Positions 1-8,992 are shown, numbered from the stretch's first letter. The stretch: DNA of 64,000 nt from an uncultured Agathobaculum sp. (GCA_934504345.1 CAKSVR010000008.1:3395-67394), one strand, 5' to 3'. The notes: generated by a model not told the origin, from the letters alone. Translations and numbers: made by a program.

Positions 1-354
1 GTCTTTCATCAGCGCCGAGCCATCCCCGTTGTTCACGATCTTGGGCGCCGGACAGCCCATATTGATGTCGATCATATCGCATCCGGACTTTTCGAGCGCC
101 AGCTTCGCGCCCTCTGCCATGGTTTCCGGCTCGTGCCCGAAAATCTGCGCCGCCGCCGGATGCTCGTCCGCGCCGAGCTCGAGCAGCCGCGGTGTTTTCT
201 TGTCCTTGTAGCACAGCGCCTTGGCCGAAACCATTTCGGTGACGGTCAGCGCCGCGCCGTGCTCGCGGCAGATATGGCGGAACGCAAGATCGGTCACGCC
301 GGCCATCGGCGCCAGCGCCAGCTTTCCGTTTATCGTTACCTTGCCGATCTGCAT
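1..354 (-). CDS. dusB: tRNA-dihydrouridine synthase (DusB-like), N-terminal part; 3' end lies outside the window
   Basis: The first 118 codons of a Dus flavoenzyme, which reduces uridines in the tRNA D-loop with FMN and NAD(P)H. The start ATG follows GGAGGAACGGT. The N-terminal strand LALAPMAGVTD (about residues 12-21) and the later DMIDINMGCPAPK segment (about 90-103) are family hallmarks of the TIM-barrel FMN site. The gene runs off the left edge, so the C-terminal helical domain cannot be judged. It has its own promoter about 90 bp upstream and is separated from dedA by a terminator, so it is probably the first gene of its unit. The family is certain; the DusB subfamily is inferred from the phylum. 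Confidence 0.9.
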   Translation of the reverse strand, partial: MQIGKVTINGKLALAPMAGVTDLAFRHICREHGAALTVTEMVSAKALCYKDKKTPRLLELGADEHPAAAQIFGHEPETMAEGAKLALEKSGCDMIDINMGCPAPKIVNNGDGSALMKD

Positions 355-448
355 ACCGTTCCTCCGTTTTATCCATTATATATCTGTCCGCAGACCATTC
401 ATGCGGCATTCTCCGCTCATCGCGCGGCCAGCTGTCATAACGCTGTAT

Positions 449-477
449 ATTTTACCATAACACGACCGCAAATGCAA
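449..477 (-). promoter_or_regulatory. Sigma-A promoter for dus
   Basis: Minus-strand -35 TTGCAT and -10 TAAAAT are separated by 17 bp, giving a leader of about 85 nt before the dus start. No other convincing promoter lies between the dedA terminator and dus. Confidence 0.5.
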
Positions 478-515
478 CTTACAGAATGGATGCAGACATT
501 TTTCGACCGAAAAAC

Positions 516-549
516 GCAAAAACAGGGCAAATCCGCAGATTTACCCTGT
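516..549 (-). terminator. Intrinsic terminator of dedA
   Basis: A 12-bp stem (ACAGGGTAAATC paired with GATTTGCCCTGT, one G-T wobble), loop TGCG, followed on the minus strand by TTTTTGCGTTTTT. It starts 12 bp beyond the dedA stop codon. Confidence 0.85.
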
Positions 550-561
550 TGATATATTCTG

Positions 562-1071
562 TTACATCACCATCGTGAGGATCTTCCCGCTGAAGAAATA
601 CCCGAACGAGATGAGCGCGGTATTCCACACCGTGATGCCCGCCGCCGACCAGCCGACGAACCACTTGACCGGCATCCGGATCAGTCCCGCCGGGATGGAA
701 ACGATGGTGCGGATGCACGGGATGACGCGGACGATCGCCAGCCCGCGTCCGTGCTGGGCATCGATGAAATTGTGGCATTTCTGCACGAGCGAACGGAATT
801 TTTTGCTCTTGCCGAACAGCTTCTCCATGATGGGTTCGCCGCCCCAGTAGCACAGACCGTAGATGACCAGACTGCCGAGCACGCCGGACACCACGCTGAG
901 TGCGACCGTCAGCGGCAGCGAGAGCTCGCTCTGCGCGATGAGCACGCCGATGCACGGCATGATAACGCCCGCCGGAAAGCCCGGAAGATTCATATATTCA
1001 CAAAAGACCACCGCACAGACCAGAATGAGTCCGTACTGGTGAAAAAGCGCAAAAAAGGTTTCGGCTGTCAT
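562..1071 (-). CDS. DedA/VTT-family membrane protein
   Basis: A 169-residue integral membrane protein of the DedA (SNARE-associated/VTT) family, whose members act as lipid flippases or scramblases linked to undecaprenyl-phosphate or phosphatidylethanolamine recycling. Family marks are the GVIMPCIGVLIAQSE helix near residues 30-45, the amphipathic YWGGEPIMEKLFGKSKKF stretch and RVIPCIRTIVSIPAGLIRMP, matching the usual R-x-IPG-x-R-T motif with Cys in place of Gly. The start ATG lies 13 nt behind AGGAGG; an in-frame upstream extension has no SD and would overlap the promoter. It is monocistronic, with its own promoter and terminator. The exact substrate cannot be told from sequence. Confidence 0.85.
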   Translation of the reverse strand: MTAETFFALFHQYGLILVCAVVFCEYMNLPGFPAGVIMPCIGVLIAQSELSLPLTVALSVVSGVLGSLVIYGLCYWGGEPIMEKLFGKSKKFRSLVQKCHNFIDAQHGRGLAIVRVIPCIRTIVSIPAGLIRMPVKWFVGWSAAGITVWNTALISFGYFFSGKILTMVM

Positions 1072-1130
1072 ACTGATCCGCCTCCTGTCGATTGGTAACA
1101 GGCGAACACACACTTTCGTCTGTATTATAT

Positions 1131-1159
1131 AGTATACCAACCGAAACCATGCGGTACAA
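1131..1159 (-). promoter_or_regulatory. Sigma-A promoter for dedA
   Basis: Minus-strand TTGTAC, 17-bp spacer, TATACT, about 60 bp upstream of the dedA start codon. Confidence 0.6.
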
Positions 1160-1187
1160 GAGAACGGCTCCTCATTTTATAATCTGT

Positions 1188-1448
1188 TTACAAAACGAGG
1201 GCTGACAGAGCCCACAGCGTACCGATCAGCAGCGTTCCCGCGCAGAAACCGACCAGCAGAGAGAGCCCGTCCGCCTTTCGCCTCTGCCGGCGGCGCGGCG
1301 CGAGATAGCTGTTGGCGATGCGGCACGCCTCGCGCACCATGTCGCCGCGCGGCACGCTGCTGTCCCGCACAAGGAATATCGCCTGTTCGAACACGCCCTT
1401 GTCCTCCGGCCGCACCACGATCACCCGGCGGCTGACACCTTTCACCAT
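1188..1448 (-). CDS. Small conserved-looking protein with C-terminal membrane segment, function unknown
   Basis: 86 residues starting at an ATG with a perfect AAAGGAGGG SD. The N-terminal about 50 residues are charged and soluble (VIVVRPEDKGVFEQAIFLV, then an Arg/Ala-rich helix), followed by a very basic stretch (APRRRQRRKADG) and one hydrophobic helix (LVGFCAGTLLIGTLWALSALVL) ending at the C terminus, as in a tail-anchored protein. It begins 47 bp after spoIIE on the same strand, so it is probably co-transcribed with spoIIE and may have a sporulation role. I do not recognise the family. Confidence 0.75.
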   Translation of the reverse strand: MVKGVSRRVIVVRPEDKGVFEQAIFLVRDSSVPRGDMVREACRIANSYLAPRRRQRRKADGLSLLVGFCAGTLLIGTLWALSALVL

Positions 1449-1495
1449 AGGGTTTCCCTCCTTTATCCCTGTCAGTATCCCCCATTTCGCGCAGT

Positions 1496-3850
1496 CTATA
1501 CCAGCTTTTCGATACGCATGACCATTGCCGTGCGGTCGTCATCGTGGCCGCGGCCCTTGGCCTCGTTCACCAGCAGCGCCGCGATGTCCTTCGGGCTGTC
1601 GTTCGCGTGGCTGATGAGCAGCTGGCGCACCCACTTGTCATCCGTGCCGTCTGTCACGCCGTCCGAGAGCAGGATGACCAGATCGCCGTCGCCCAGCCGC
1701 AGCGGCACAGCATCCTCGAGCTCGTCCTCCTCCGCCAGCCCGATGGGCAGCGCTTTTCCGGGCAGAATCGTCCAGCGGCCGTTCAGCCTGAAATACGTCG
1801 GCGCGGCGCCGCATTTCAGGCTCTCCGCGCGGCCCGTGAACAGGTCGAGCGTGAACGCATCCAGTGTGGTGAAGCGCATCCCGTCCGAGCGCAGCCGCAG
1901 CGCCGGAGAAACCGCGTGCAGCGCATCACCGACCGAAATGCCCGCCCGCAGGAAGCGTTCGAGCGAGGTGATGAGCATCCGACTGTCCTGCGAAGCGGCT
2001 GTGCCCGAGCCCATGCCGTCCGACAGCAGCAGGCACGCCACGCCCGCCTCGGTGAGAAAATAGCAGCCGTTGTCGCCGGAAACCGCTGCACCCTCTTTCT
2101 GCTGGCGGCCGATGCCGACCACCGCGCGGAACGGTGCGCGTTCGCGCATCTCGATGTGCGCGCCCTGTGCATTCTCGGCAATCTTAGGCGCGGTGAGCGT
2201 AACGCCCAGCAGCGCGGACAGTCCCGCCGAAAAGCCCTCTCCCTGCTGCATGATGTCATCAATGCCGTCGCCGTACAGCTCGATCGTCAGCCGTCCCTGT
2301 GCATCGCGCACCGCGCACACGCGGTCGATCCAGCCGAACGCCGCCGCGTAGCGCCGCACCTGCCGTTCCATCTGCGGCTGGGCGGTTTCGTCCTGTGTCA
2401 CCTCCGCGCCCAGCTGGCGAAGAATGTCCGTAATGCCCGCATATTGCCTCGCAAGCACGCTTTTGTTCTCCTCCTGCTGCCGCCGAAGGCTCTGGCGCTC
2501 ACGGAGCGCGAACAGGCCGCTGTTGATGGCCCGCATCAGCTCGGGCAGGCGCACGCAGCGTGCGGCAAAGTGATAGGGAAAATCGCTCATTTCGGCTCGT
2601 CCGCGCTCCAGCATAGGCTGGGTGACATCGTTGAGTGCGGACAGCGTGTTCACATAGTCCCTCTGCCAGCACTGCGAGCACAGCACGCAGCTTTTGCACA
2701 CATGGTCGCTGGCGTAGTCGAACACCGCGCGGACATTCTGGTCGCCCGCCGCCTTGCCCTCGCTGATGCCGCTCAGCATGGAGAGATAGAGCTCGTAGAA
2801 CGCCTGTGCTGCCTCGGTGGCACAGGTGCCCGCGATGCGCCGCACGCGCTGACTGGCAGCCTCGCCCATCAGGGTGTCCGGCAGCAGACTGCGCCGGATG
2901 GCCTCCCACACGAACGGCGGCAGCGCCGCGAACGCCGTCACGGCACAGCACAGCTCCGCGATGAGCGGCACGAACAGCGGATGCTCCACGCCGAGCATGG
3001 CCGCACACAATCCCGCGCCGAGCGCACACACCGAGAACCAGCCGCGCCCGCTGTCGCGGAACAGCCCTGCGACCAGCGCGCACAGGCCGTAGCAGCAGGT
3101 GAACAGCGCACCGTAGCCCACGCTGAGGTCCATCGCCGCACCGAACGCCACACCGGCCGCCGCACCGGCGGTCGGCCCGCCGAGATACGCCGCCGCCAGC
3201 ACGAGCAGCAGCGCTCCGGCTCGTGCGGGTGCGAATATGCCGAACAGGCTGATGCCCGAGAGCGACAGAAGCACGGTCGCGGTCAGCACCAGCAGCGTTA
3301 CCGGCCTGCGCCAGTCGTTTTCATCGCGCGGCGGCGCGAAAGCCGCGCCGTACACCCAGCACACGCCGAATGTCACGCCCTGAACGGCGATGAACGTCAG
3401 TACATCGGTCGTCCGCAGCGTTGTGCCGAGCGGCAGGAACACAAACGTGCATACTGTGCTCGCAAACGCCGCCACGCTCGGCGCGAACCACCGCAGCGTG
3501 ATAACGCGCAGTCCGGCGCAGACACTCATCACGCACAGCACGAGCAGCGCTGCCGCCGAGTAGATACCGCCGTGGAATCCGTCGCCGCGCAGCATCACGC
3601 CGCACACCAGCCCGCCGAGCGCGGACAGACCCGCGCCGCGCGCCATCAGGGCCGACACCATCGCCAGCCCGAACGGCATATAGCCGCCGAGGATGGTCCC
3701 GTGTGCCAGCACCGCGCACAGCGCGAACCGCTGCACGCCGACGATCAACGTCCGCAGATGCTCTTCTTTCCAAAATCCCGCCGCCCACGCCGCCGCGTGT
3801 CCGATCCGCACAGGGATGGGTGCGGACCGTTTTGCTCTTTGCTTGTCCAT
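1496..3850 (-). CDS. spoIIE: Stage II sporulation protein E, PP2C serine phosphatase
   Basis: A 784-residue septal phosphatase that dephosphorylates SpoIIAA-P, freeing sigma-F in the forespore. Residues about 35-330 form a block of roughly ten transmembrane helices, followed by a central regulatory region containing a Cys cluster (CKSCVLCSQC). The C-terminal PP2C domain shows metal-binding motifs SDGMGSG (610-616) and SDGVTDGTDD (from 729) and HDDDRTAMV near the end. The ATG used follows AAGGAGGCGTCACAA; the reading frame extends further upstream without an SD. TATACT lies about 30 bp upstream. Its substrate and the downstream sigma factor are encoded in this window at about 10.5-12 kb. Confidence 0.97.
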   Translation of the reverse strand: MDKQRAKRSAPIPVRIGHAAAWAAGFWKEEHLRTLIVGVQRFALCAVLAHGTILGGYMPFGLAMVSALMARGAGLSALGGLVCGVMLRGDGFHGGIYSAAALLVLCVMSVCAGLRVITLRWFAPSVAAFASTVCTFVFLPLGTTLRTTDVLTFIAVQGVTFGVCWVYGAAFAPPRDENDWRRPVTLLVLTATVLLSLSGISLFGIFAPARAGALLLVLAAAYLGGPTAGAAAGVAFGAAMDLSVGYGALFTCCYGLCALVAGLFRDSGRGWFSVCALGAGLCAAMLGVEHPLFVPLIAELCCAVTAFAALPPFVWEAIRRSLLPDTLMGEAASQRVRRIAGTCATEAAQAFYELYLSMLSGISEGKAAGDQNVRAVFDYASDHVCKSCVLCSQCWQRDYVNTLSALNDVTQPMLERGRAEMSDFPYHFAARCVRLPELMRAINSGLFALRERQSLRRQQEENKSVLARQYAGITDILRQLGAEVTQDETAQPQMERQVRRYAAAFGWIDRVCAVRDAQGRLTIELYGDGIDDIMQQGEGFSAGLSALLGVTLTAPKIAENAQGAHIEMRERAPFRAVVGIGRQQKEGAAVSGDNGCYFLTEAGVACLLLSDGMGSGTAASQDSRMLITSLERFLRAGISVGDALHAVSPALRLRSDGMRFTTLDAFTLDLFTGRAESLKCGAAPTYFRLNGRWTILPGKALPIGLAEEDELEDAVPLRLGDGDLVILLSDGVTDGTDDKWVRQLLISHANDSPKDIAALLVNEAKGRGHDDDRTAMVMRIEKLV

Positions 3851-4174
3851 TTGTGACGCCTCCTTGTTGCTTTCCCAGTATATCCCAAGGAGGTCGATTC
3901 CCTTGACGGGAAATAACAGCGGGAATTGCGTTTTCGGAAAAGTTCGGCGCATATTCCAGCTTTCGCGTGCGTAAAAACGACGGCAAAGTGCGGCGAACGG
4001 CGGTTTTGCCGCAGAAACAACGGATTCGCTCGTTCTGCGGCAATCTTTATGCGGTGCTCACGAATTGCGGGAGCGATTCGCCGTTTCCGGTCGGGGAGTT
4101 CGCGCGCTGCGAAGCGGGCGCGGCAGATTGCATGGGTTTTGCGTTGTTGTTCACACTGAACTTTACCCTTGCCC
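3851..4174. other. Gene-free stretch upstream of spoIIE with remnant of repeat family B
   Basis: No supported gene. The first about 100 bp should hold the spoIIE promoter (TATACT at 3877-3882 on the minus strand). From about 4060 the sequence resembles the inner parts of the large mosaic repeat: CGCCGTTTCCGG, then GCGCGGCAGATTGCATGGGT, but only the two ends of that element are present. Confidence 0.5.
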
Positions 4175-4299
4175 GTAGGGCGGGGTGCCCTCAGGAGGTG
4201 AATTGCCCGTCAGGGCAAGAGAAACCACTCTGGAGTGCCCCGCCGTTGTAAATGTGTGCTCTCTCCTATGTGCGGCGGGCTGAAGGCAGCCCGCCCTAC
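4175..4299. repeat. REP pair (BIME), family A
   Basis: The left member begins GTAGGGCGGGGTGCCC and closes with GTGCCCCGCCG after a roughly 70-bp imperfect palindrome. The right member, in inverse orientation, is CGGCGGGCTGAAGGCAGCCC followed by GCCCTAC. Each hairpin carries a GTAG tetranucleotide at its 5' foot, as in REPs processed by RAYT transposases. The long left member closely matches the insertion inside the RAYT gene at 49.7 kb. Confidence 0.75.
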
Positions 4300-4349
4300 G
4301 AATAACGCAAATCATCCGGTCAATTCTCCATTTCCATTCTCCATTCCGC

Positions 4350-4387
4350 ACAAAAAAGAACCCGAAACTTTCGTTTCGGGTTCTTTT
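4350..4387 (-). terminator. Intrinsic terminator of the ABC exporter operon
   Basis: A 15-bp perfect stem (AAAAGAACCCGAAAC and complement) with a GAAA loop on the minus strand, followed by TTTTTT. It lies 4 bp after the last operon gene. Confidence 0.9.
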
Positions 4388-4391
4388 GGCC

Positions 4392-6317
4392 TTACTCGAG
4401 CTCAAAGGCTCCGGTATAGAGCTGATAATACTTGCCGTGCTCGGCAATGAGCTGCTCATGGTTGCCGCGCTCGATGATATGGCCGAGCTGGAGCACCATG
4501 ATGACATCCGCATTCTGGATGGTGGACAGACGGTGCGCGATAACGAACACCGTGCGTCCGTACATCAGGCCGTCCATGCCGGCCTGCACGATGGATTCCG
4601 TGCGGGTATCGATCGAGCTCGTCGCCTCATCGAGGATCATGACCGGCGGGTCTGCTACGGCTGCTCGCGCGATGGACAGCAGCTGACACTGACCCTGCGA
4701 CAGACTGCCGCCGTCCCCGTCGATGACGGTATCGTAGCCGTCCGGCAGTCGGCGGATGAAGTCGTCTGCGTTGGCAAGCTGCGCCGCCGCCTCGACCTCC
4801 TCATCGGTCGCATCAAGGCGGCCGTAGCGGATATTATCGCGGATGGTACCGGTGAACAGGTTGGTATCCTGCAAAACGATGCCGAGCGAGCGGCGGAGGT
4901 CCGCCTTTTTGATCTTATTGATGTTGATGCCGTCATAACGGATCTTGCCGTCGGCAAGGTCGTAAAAACGGTTGATCAGGTTGGTGATGGTCGTCTTGCC
5001 CGCGCCCGTTGCACCGACGAACGCGACCTTCTGGCCGGGCTCGGCGTACAGCGTGACATCGTGCAGCACGATCTTATCCGGGTTGTAGCCGAAATCCACA
5101 CCGAAGAAGCGCACATCGCCGCGCACCTGCGTATAGGTGGTGGTGCCGTCCTCGTGCGGATGCTTCCACGCCCAGATGTTGGTCTTTTCCGGGGTTTCGA
5201 CGAGTTCGCCGTTCTTATCGTACTTGGCGTTGACCAGAGTGACATAGCCGTCATCGACCTCGGGCTCCTCGTCCATCAGCTCGAAGATACGTTCCGCACC
5301 GGCCAGCGCCATGACGATGGAGTTGAACTGCTGCGAAATCTGCGTTACCGGCTGGGTGAACGACTTGGTGAGCTGGAGGAACGAGGCGATAACGCCGACT
5401 GTGATGCTGTCGCCGACCACGCCGGACAGCGCCAGCGCACCGCCGACCACGGCCACGAGCACATACAGCAGGTTGCCGATGTTCATCATGATCGGCATGA
5501 GGATGTTCGCGAAGGTGTTCGCGCTCGAAGCATTCTCACGCAGCTCGTCATTGAGCACATCGAACTGCTCCTTGCACTTTTCCTCATGGCAGAACACCTT
5601 GATGACCTTCTGGCCGTTGATCATTTCCTCGATATAGCCATTGACTTTGCCGAGCGACTTCTGCTGCTCGAGGAAGAACTTCGCAGACTGGCCGCCCAGC
5701 TTCTTTACCACCTTGAGCATCACGGCGATGCCGAGCAGCACGAACAGGGTCAGCCAGATGTTCGTCACCACCATGCCGATGAACACGGAAATGATGGTCA
5801 TAGCCGAGGAGAACATCTGCGGCACCGACTGGCTGAGCATCTGCTGGAGCGTGTCGGTATCGTTGGTGAAATGGCTCATCAGGTCGCCGTGCGTGTGGGT
5901 ATCGAAATAGCGGATGGGCAGCTTCTGCATATGCTCAAACATTTCGTCGCGCACTTTTTTGAGCACGCCCTGTGAAATGCCCACCATCAGCCAGTTGTAG
6001 AGAAAGGTCGTTGCGATGCCGATGGCGTAAATGACAGCCATGCTCATCAGCGCGTGCAGCAGACCGGTGAACACCGGCGAAGCCTGCACGAGCAGCGGCT
6101 CGATATAATCATCGATGAGGTTCTTGAGGAACATCGAGCCCGCGACATTCGCCACCGCCGACAGCAGAATGCACACCAGCACGACTGCAAACTGCACGCC
6201 GTAGCCGTTTTTGATATACCGCATCAGCCGTCCGAGCGTTTTTTTCGGTTTTTTGCTGCGCTTGCCGCCCATCATGCCTCTGCGGCCGCCCGGGCCACGC
6301 ATCTGAGGTCTTGCCAT
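4392..6317 (-). CDS. Heterodimeric ABC exporter, canonical half-transporter
   Basis: 641 residues: basic N terminus, type IV ABC transmembrane domain with six helices (about 40-330), an insertion of about 40 residues before the nucleotide domain, then Walker A GATGAGKTT (435-443), signature LSQGQ (about 539), Walker B MILDE with the catalytic Glu (about 560-564) and the switch His in IAHRLS (about 595). It is the catalytically complete partner of the half-transporter just upstream; the two reading frames overlap by one base (TAATG), which fits translational coupling. The substrate is unknown; MarR control suggests drug or toxic-compound efflux. Unusual point: LSQGQ replaces LSGGQ. Confidence 0.93.
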   Translation of the reverse strand: MARPQMRGPGGRRGMMGGKRSKKPKKTLGRLMRYIKNGYGVQFAVVLVCILLSAVANVAGSMFLKNLIDDYIEPLLVQASPVFTGLLHALMSMAVIYAIGIATTFLYNWLMVGISQGVLKKVRDEMFEHMQKLPIRYFDTHTHGDLMSHFTNDTDTLQQMLSQSVPQMFSSAMTIISVFIGMVVTNIWLTLFVLLGIAVMLKVVKKLGGQSAKFFLEQQKSLGKVNGYIEEMINGQKVIKVFCHEEKCKEQFDVLNDELRENASSANTFANILMPIMMNIGNLLYVLVAVVGGALALSGVVGDSITVGVIASFLQLTKSFTQPVTQISQQFNSIVMALAGAERIFELMDEEPEVDDGYVTLVNAKYDKNGELVETPEKTNIWAWKHPHEDGTTTYTQVRGDVRFFGVDFGYNPDKIVLHDVTLYAEPGQKVAFVGATGAGKTTITNLINRFYDLADGKIRYDGININKIKKADLRRSLGIVLQDTNLFTGTIRDNIRYGRLDATDEEVEAAAQLANADDFIRRLPDGYDTVIDGDGGSLSQGQCQLLSIARAAVADPPVMILDEATSSIDTRTESIVQAGMDGLMYGRTVFVIAHRLSTIQNADVIMVLQLGHIIERGNHEQLIAEHGKYYQLYTGAFELE

Positions 6318-8047
6318 TATTCCTCACCGCCCTTTCTGTTCTGCTGGTTGTAGATCTCCTGATAGATCGCGTTCGCGGCGAGCAGCTCGTCATGCGTGCC
6401 GACTGCCTGCACCGTGCCGCCGTCCAGAATGATGATCTGGTCAGCCTCCTGCACGGAGGAAACGCGCTGTGCGATGATGATCTTGGTCGTGTCCGGGATC
6501 TCCTCCGCGAATGCACGGCGGATGAGCGCATCCGTCTTGGTATCGACCGCGCTGGTCGAGTCATCGAGGATGAGGATCTTCGGCTTTTTCAGCAGCGCAC
6601 GCGCGATGCACAGGCGCTGCTTCTGGCCGCCCGATACGTTCGAGCCGCCCTGCTCGATATGGGTGTCGTACTTATCCGGCATCTGCTGGATAAATTCGTC
6701 CGCCTGTGCCAGTCTGCACACGCGCTCGAGCTCCGCATCCGAGGCGTGCTCATTGCCCCAGCGCAGATTTTCCTTGATAGTGCCGGAGAACAGCACGTTC
6801 TTCTGGAGCACCATCGCGACCTGATCGCGCAGCGCCTCGATGTCGCAATCGCGGACATCCACGCCGCCGACCTTGACCGTACCGCGCGTTACATCATACA
6901 GGCGCGGGATGAGCTGCACGAGCGTGGACTTCGCCGAGCCCGTACCGCCGAGGATGCCGACCGTCTGACCGGCCTTGATGTGCAGGCTCACGTTTTTGAG
7001 CGCCAGCTTATTCTCATCGCCCTTGTAGCTGAAATCCACGTTTTCAAAGTCCACAGAGCCGTTTTCGACCTCGTGGATGGGATTTTCGCCGTTATGCAGG
7101 TCAGGCTTCTCCTCGAGGAGCTCGGTAACGCGCTCTGCGCTGGCCTTTGCCATGGTGATCATAACGAAAACCATGGATACCATCATCAGGCTCATCAAAA
7201 TCTGCATCGCATAGGAGAACATACTCGTCAGCTCACCGGTCGTCATCGAGCCGCCGACGATCAGGCGCGCACCGAACCACGAGATCAGCAGCATACAGCC
7301 GTAGATGCAGAACTGCATGAGCGGCATATTGAACGCCAGCGTTTTCTGCGCCTTGGAGAATGTGCGGTACAGCAGACCGGAAACGTCCTCGAACTTCGCG
7401 GTTTCGTGCTCCTCACGCACATACGCCTTGACGGCGCGGATGCCGCGCACGTTTTCCTGCACGACCGTGTTCATGCGGTCGTAAACCTTGAACACGCGCT
7501 CAAAGATCGGGCCTACGACTTTCATCAGGATGCCCAGACCGATGGCCAGCACCGGTGCGACCGCGAGGAAGATGAGCGCCATGCGGCCGTTGATCTTCGC
7601 GGCCATAACGAGCGCGAACACCAGCATGACCGGGCAGCGCACCGCGATGCGGGTACACATCTGGAAAGCGTTCTGCACGTTGGTAACGTCGGTCGTCAGG
7701 CGGGTGACGATCGAACCGGTGGAGAACTTATCGATGTTGGAAAACGAGAAATTCTGCACATTGTAGTACATATCGTGGCGCAGATTGCGGGCAAAGCCGG
7801 TAGAGGCCCGCGCCGCGAACGTGCCCGCCGCCGCGCCGAACACCAGCGCCAGCATCGCGCTCGCCACGAGGATGAGGCCGTATTTCCAGATGGCGGCCAT
7901 GTCCTGTCCGTCAATGCCGTAGTCGATCAGCTTTGCCATTACCCACGGGATAATGACCTCCATCACGACCTCGAGCACAACGAAAAACGGTGTGAGCAAT
8001 GCATCCTTTTTGAACTCACGCACGCTTTTCAGCAGTCGTTTTATCAT
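6317..8047 (-). CDS. Heterodimeric ABC exporter, degenerate half-transporter
   Basis: 576 residues: six-helix exporter domain (about 15-310) and a nucleotide domain with GGTGSAKST (367-375; the usual GSGKST Gly is Ala), signature VSGGQ (about 472), Walker B ILILDDS with Asp in place of the catalytic Glu, and Gln in place of the switch His (IIAQRVSS). This is the pattern of the non-catalytic site in heterodimeric exporters such as TM287/TM288 or BmrCD. The ATG follows GGAGGGACAGAAATA and overlaps the marR stop by one base; an upstream in-frame ATG has no SD. It works with the downstream half-transporter in the cytoplasmic membrane. Confidence 0.93.
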   Translation of the reverse strand: MIKRLLKSVREFKKDALLTPFFVVLEVVMEVIIPWVMAKLIDYGIDGQDMAAIWKYGLILVASAMLALVFGAAAGTFAARASTGFARNLRHDMYYNVQNFSFSNIDKFSTGSIVTRLTTDVTNVQNAFQMCTRIAVRCPVMLVFALVMAAKINGRMALIFLAVAPVLAIGLGILMKVVGPIFERVFKVYDRMNTVVQENVRGIRAVKAYVREEHETAKFEDVSGLLYRTFSKAQKTLAFNMPLMQFCIYGCMLLISWFGARLIVGGSMTTGELTSMFSYAMQILMSLMMVSMVFVMITMAKASAERVTELLEEKPDLHNGENPIHEVENGSVDFENVDFSYKGDENKLALKNVSLHIKAGQTVGILGGTGSAKSTLVQLIPRLYDVTRGTVKVGGVDVRDCDIEALRDQVAMVLQKNVLFSGTIKENLRWGNEHASDAELERVCRLAQADEFIQQMPDKYDTHIEQGGSNVSGGQKQRLCIARALLKKPKILILDDSTSAVDTKTDALIRRAFAEEIPDTTKIIIAQRVSSVQEADQIIILDGGTVQAVGTHDELLAANAIYQEIYNQQNRKGGEE

Positions 8048-8550
8048 TATTTCTGTCCCTCCCTGCACAGATTGCATTGGTACTGCTCCAGATTGGAGCG
8101 GATCTTCTCGCAGACCGCAAACCAGCCCTTCAGCTCGTCCTCGGTGATGCCCTGCTGGAGCAGCTGCTCCATCTGCTTCATGCGCTCGGTGATGTATTCA
8201 TCCATTGCATGGGCCTGTTCGGTCAGCACCAGACGTTTCAGACGGCCGTCATGCTCCACCGGCTCGCGGCGGATGAGGTCGTGCTGTTCCATGAGCTGCA
8301 AAATGCCCGTTGCGGTCGAGCGGCGCATCTGGAATGCGTTTTCGATGTCTTTCTGGAACACATCGCCCTTTTTTTCGTGCATGATAAGGTGATGGACGAT
8401 CATCGCCTGCATACCGGTCACATTGGCTGCATTTTCGGACTTTTCGGTCATGCACGCCATCTGCCGCCGTAGCAGATTATGCAGCATACCGATCTCCGCG
8501 CCGATGCGTGCATCCGCACCGCAGCAGTCCGGGTGAATATGCTTCCGCAC
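8047..8550 (-). CDS. MarR-family transcriptional regulator of the ABC exporter operon
   Basis: 167 residues with a winged-helix domain (about 45-115; recognition region KDIENAFQMRRSTATGILQLME, wing EPVEHDGRLKRLVLT) flanked by dimerisation helices. The start is GTG, 8 nt behind AGGAGG. It is the first gene of the operon with the two ABC half-transporters, and a palindrome overlapping the promoter suggests autorepression relieved by a ligand, the usual MarR mode. The N-terminal segment MRKHIHPDCCGADA has a Cys pair that could be redox or metal responsive, but this is speculation. Confidence 0.9.
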   Translation of the reverse strand: MRKHIHPDCCGADARIGAEIGMLHNLLRRQMACMTEKSENAANVTGMQAMIVHHLIMHEKKGDVFQKDIENAFQMRRSTATGILQLMEQHDLIRREPVEHDGRLKRLVLTEQAHAMDEYITERMKQMEQLLQQGITEDELKGWFAVCEKIRSNLEQYQCNLCREGQK

Positions 8551-8568
8551 TTTGTTAGCCTCCTTACT

Positions 8569-8612
8569 GTTAGCTTGCTAACATATTATACACCGTGTTT
8601 TGGCAATGTCAA
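8569..8612 (-). promoter_or_regulatory. Consensus promoter with palindromic MarR-type operator
   Basis: Minus-strand TTGACA (8607-8612), 16-bp spacer, TATAAT (8585-8590). Directly downstream is the palindrome GTTAGC-NN-GCTAAC (8569-8582), and a further GTTAGC half site (8554-8559) overlaps the SD region. A bound regulator would cover the start site and the initial transcribed region of marR. Confidence 0.8.
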
Positions 8613-8640
8613 TGGACTTCACGAAAAGTTCATATTTGCC

Positions 8641-8992
8641 GAGCAGCCGCTTTCCGGTGCAACCGAGTTGCGAAGCGATACACCGTTTCCGGCCTGGGGA
8701 GCTTCGCGCTCTGCGGAGCGCGGGAACGGTGCGCCGCCCTGGCGCTGGGGCAAAAAGGAAGGGACACCTACGATTTGCCCGTAGGCCACTAAACATTATT
8801 CCCGCGCTGTGCGCGGATTTAATGAGTGCTATCCTCTTGGGACTCCAACTTTCCCTTTAGGCAGCCCCGCGAACGGGCCTGCGGCCCTACTTCATAGGTA
8901 ACTCGCATAAAGGAACGGGCATCGGCTTCCGTTTTCCGCATGGTCGCGGCGTTATCGCGGCAGATTGCACGGGTTTTGCGTTGTTGCGGTTT
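8641..8992. repeat. Mosaic repeat family B, half-length copy
   Basis: Shares with the 14.0, 27.4 and 32.0 kb copies the modules GGTGCAACCGAGTTGCG, CCGTTTCCGG-CTGGGGA, GCGCTCTGCGGAGCGCGGGA, ACTTCATAGGTAACTCGCAT and CGCGGCAGATTGCACGGGTT in the same order. The inverted right half seen in full copies is absent. It fills the space between divergent marR and folC; nothing coding is seen in it. Confidence 0.75.

Noticed and set aside
1544..3856. A 770-codon open frame on the opposite strand of spoIIE
   Set aside because: Composition is dominated by His, Arg, Gln and Ala, as expected from the antisense of a GC-rich gene; no SD and no recognisable motif. Similar long antisense frames over the ABC, prfC, dnaX, rel, recJ, uvrA and uvrB genes were dropped for the same reason.
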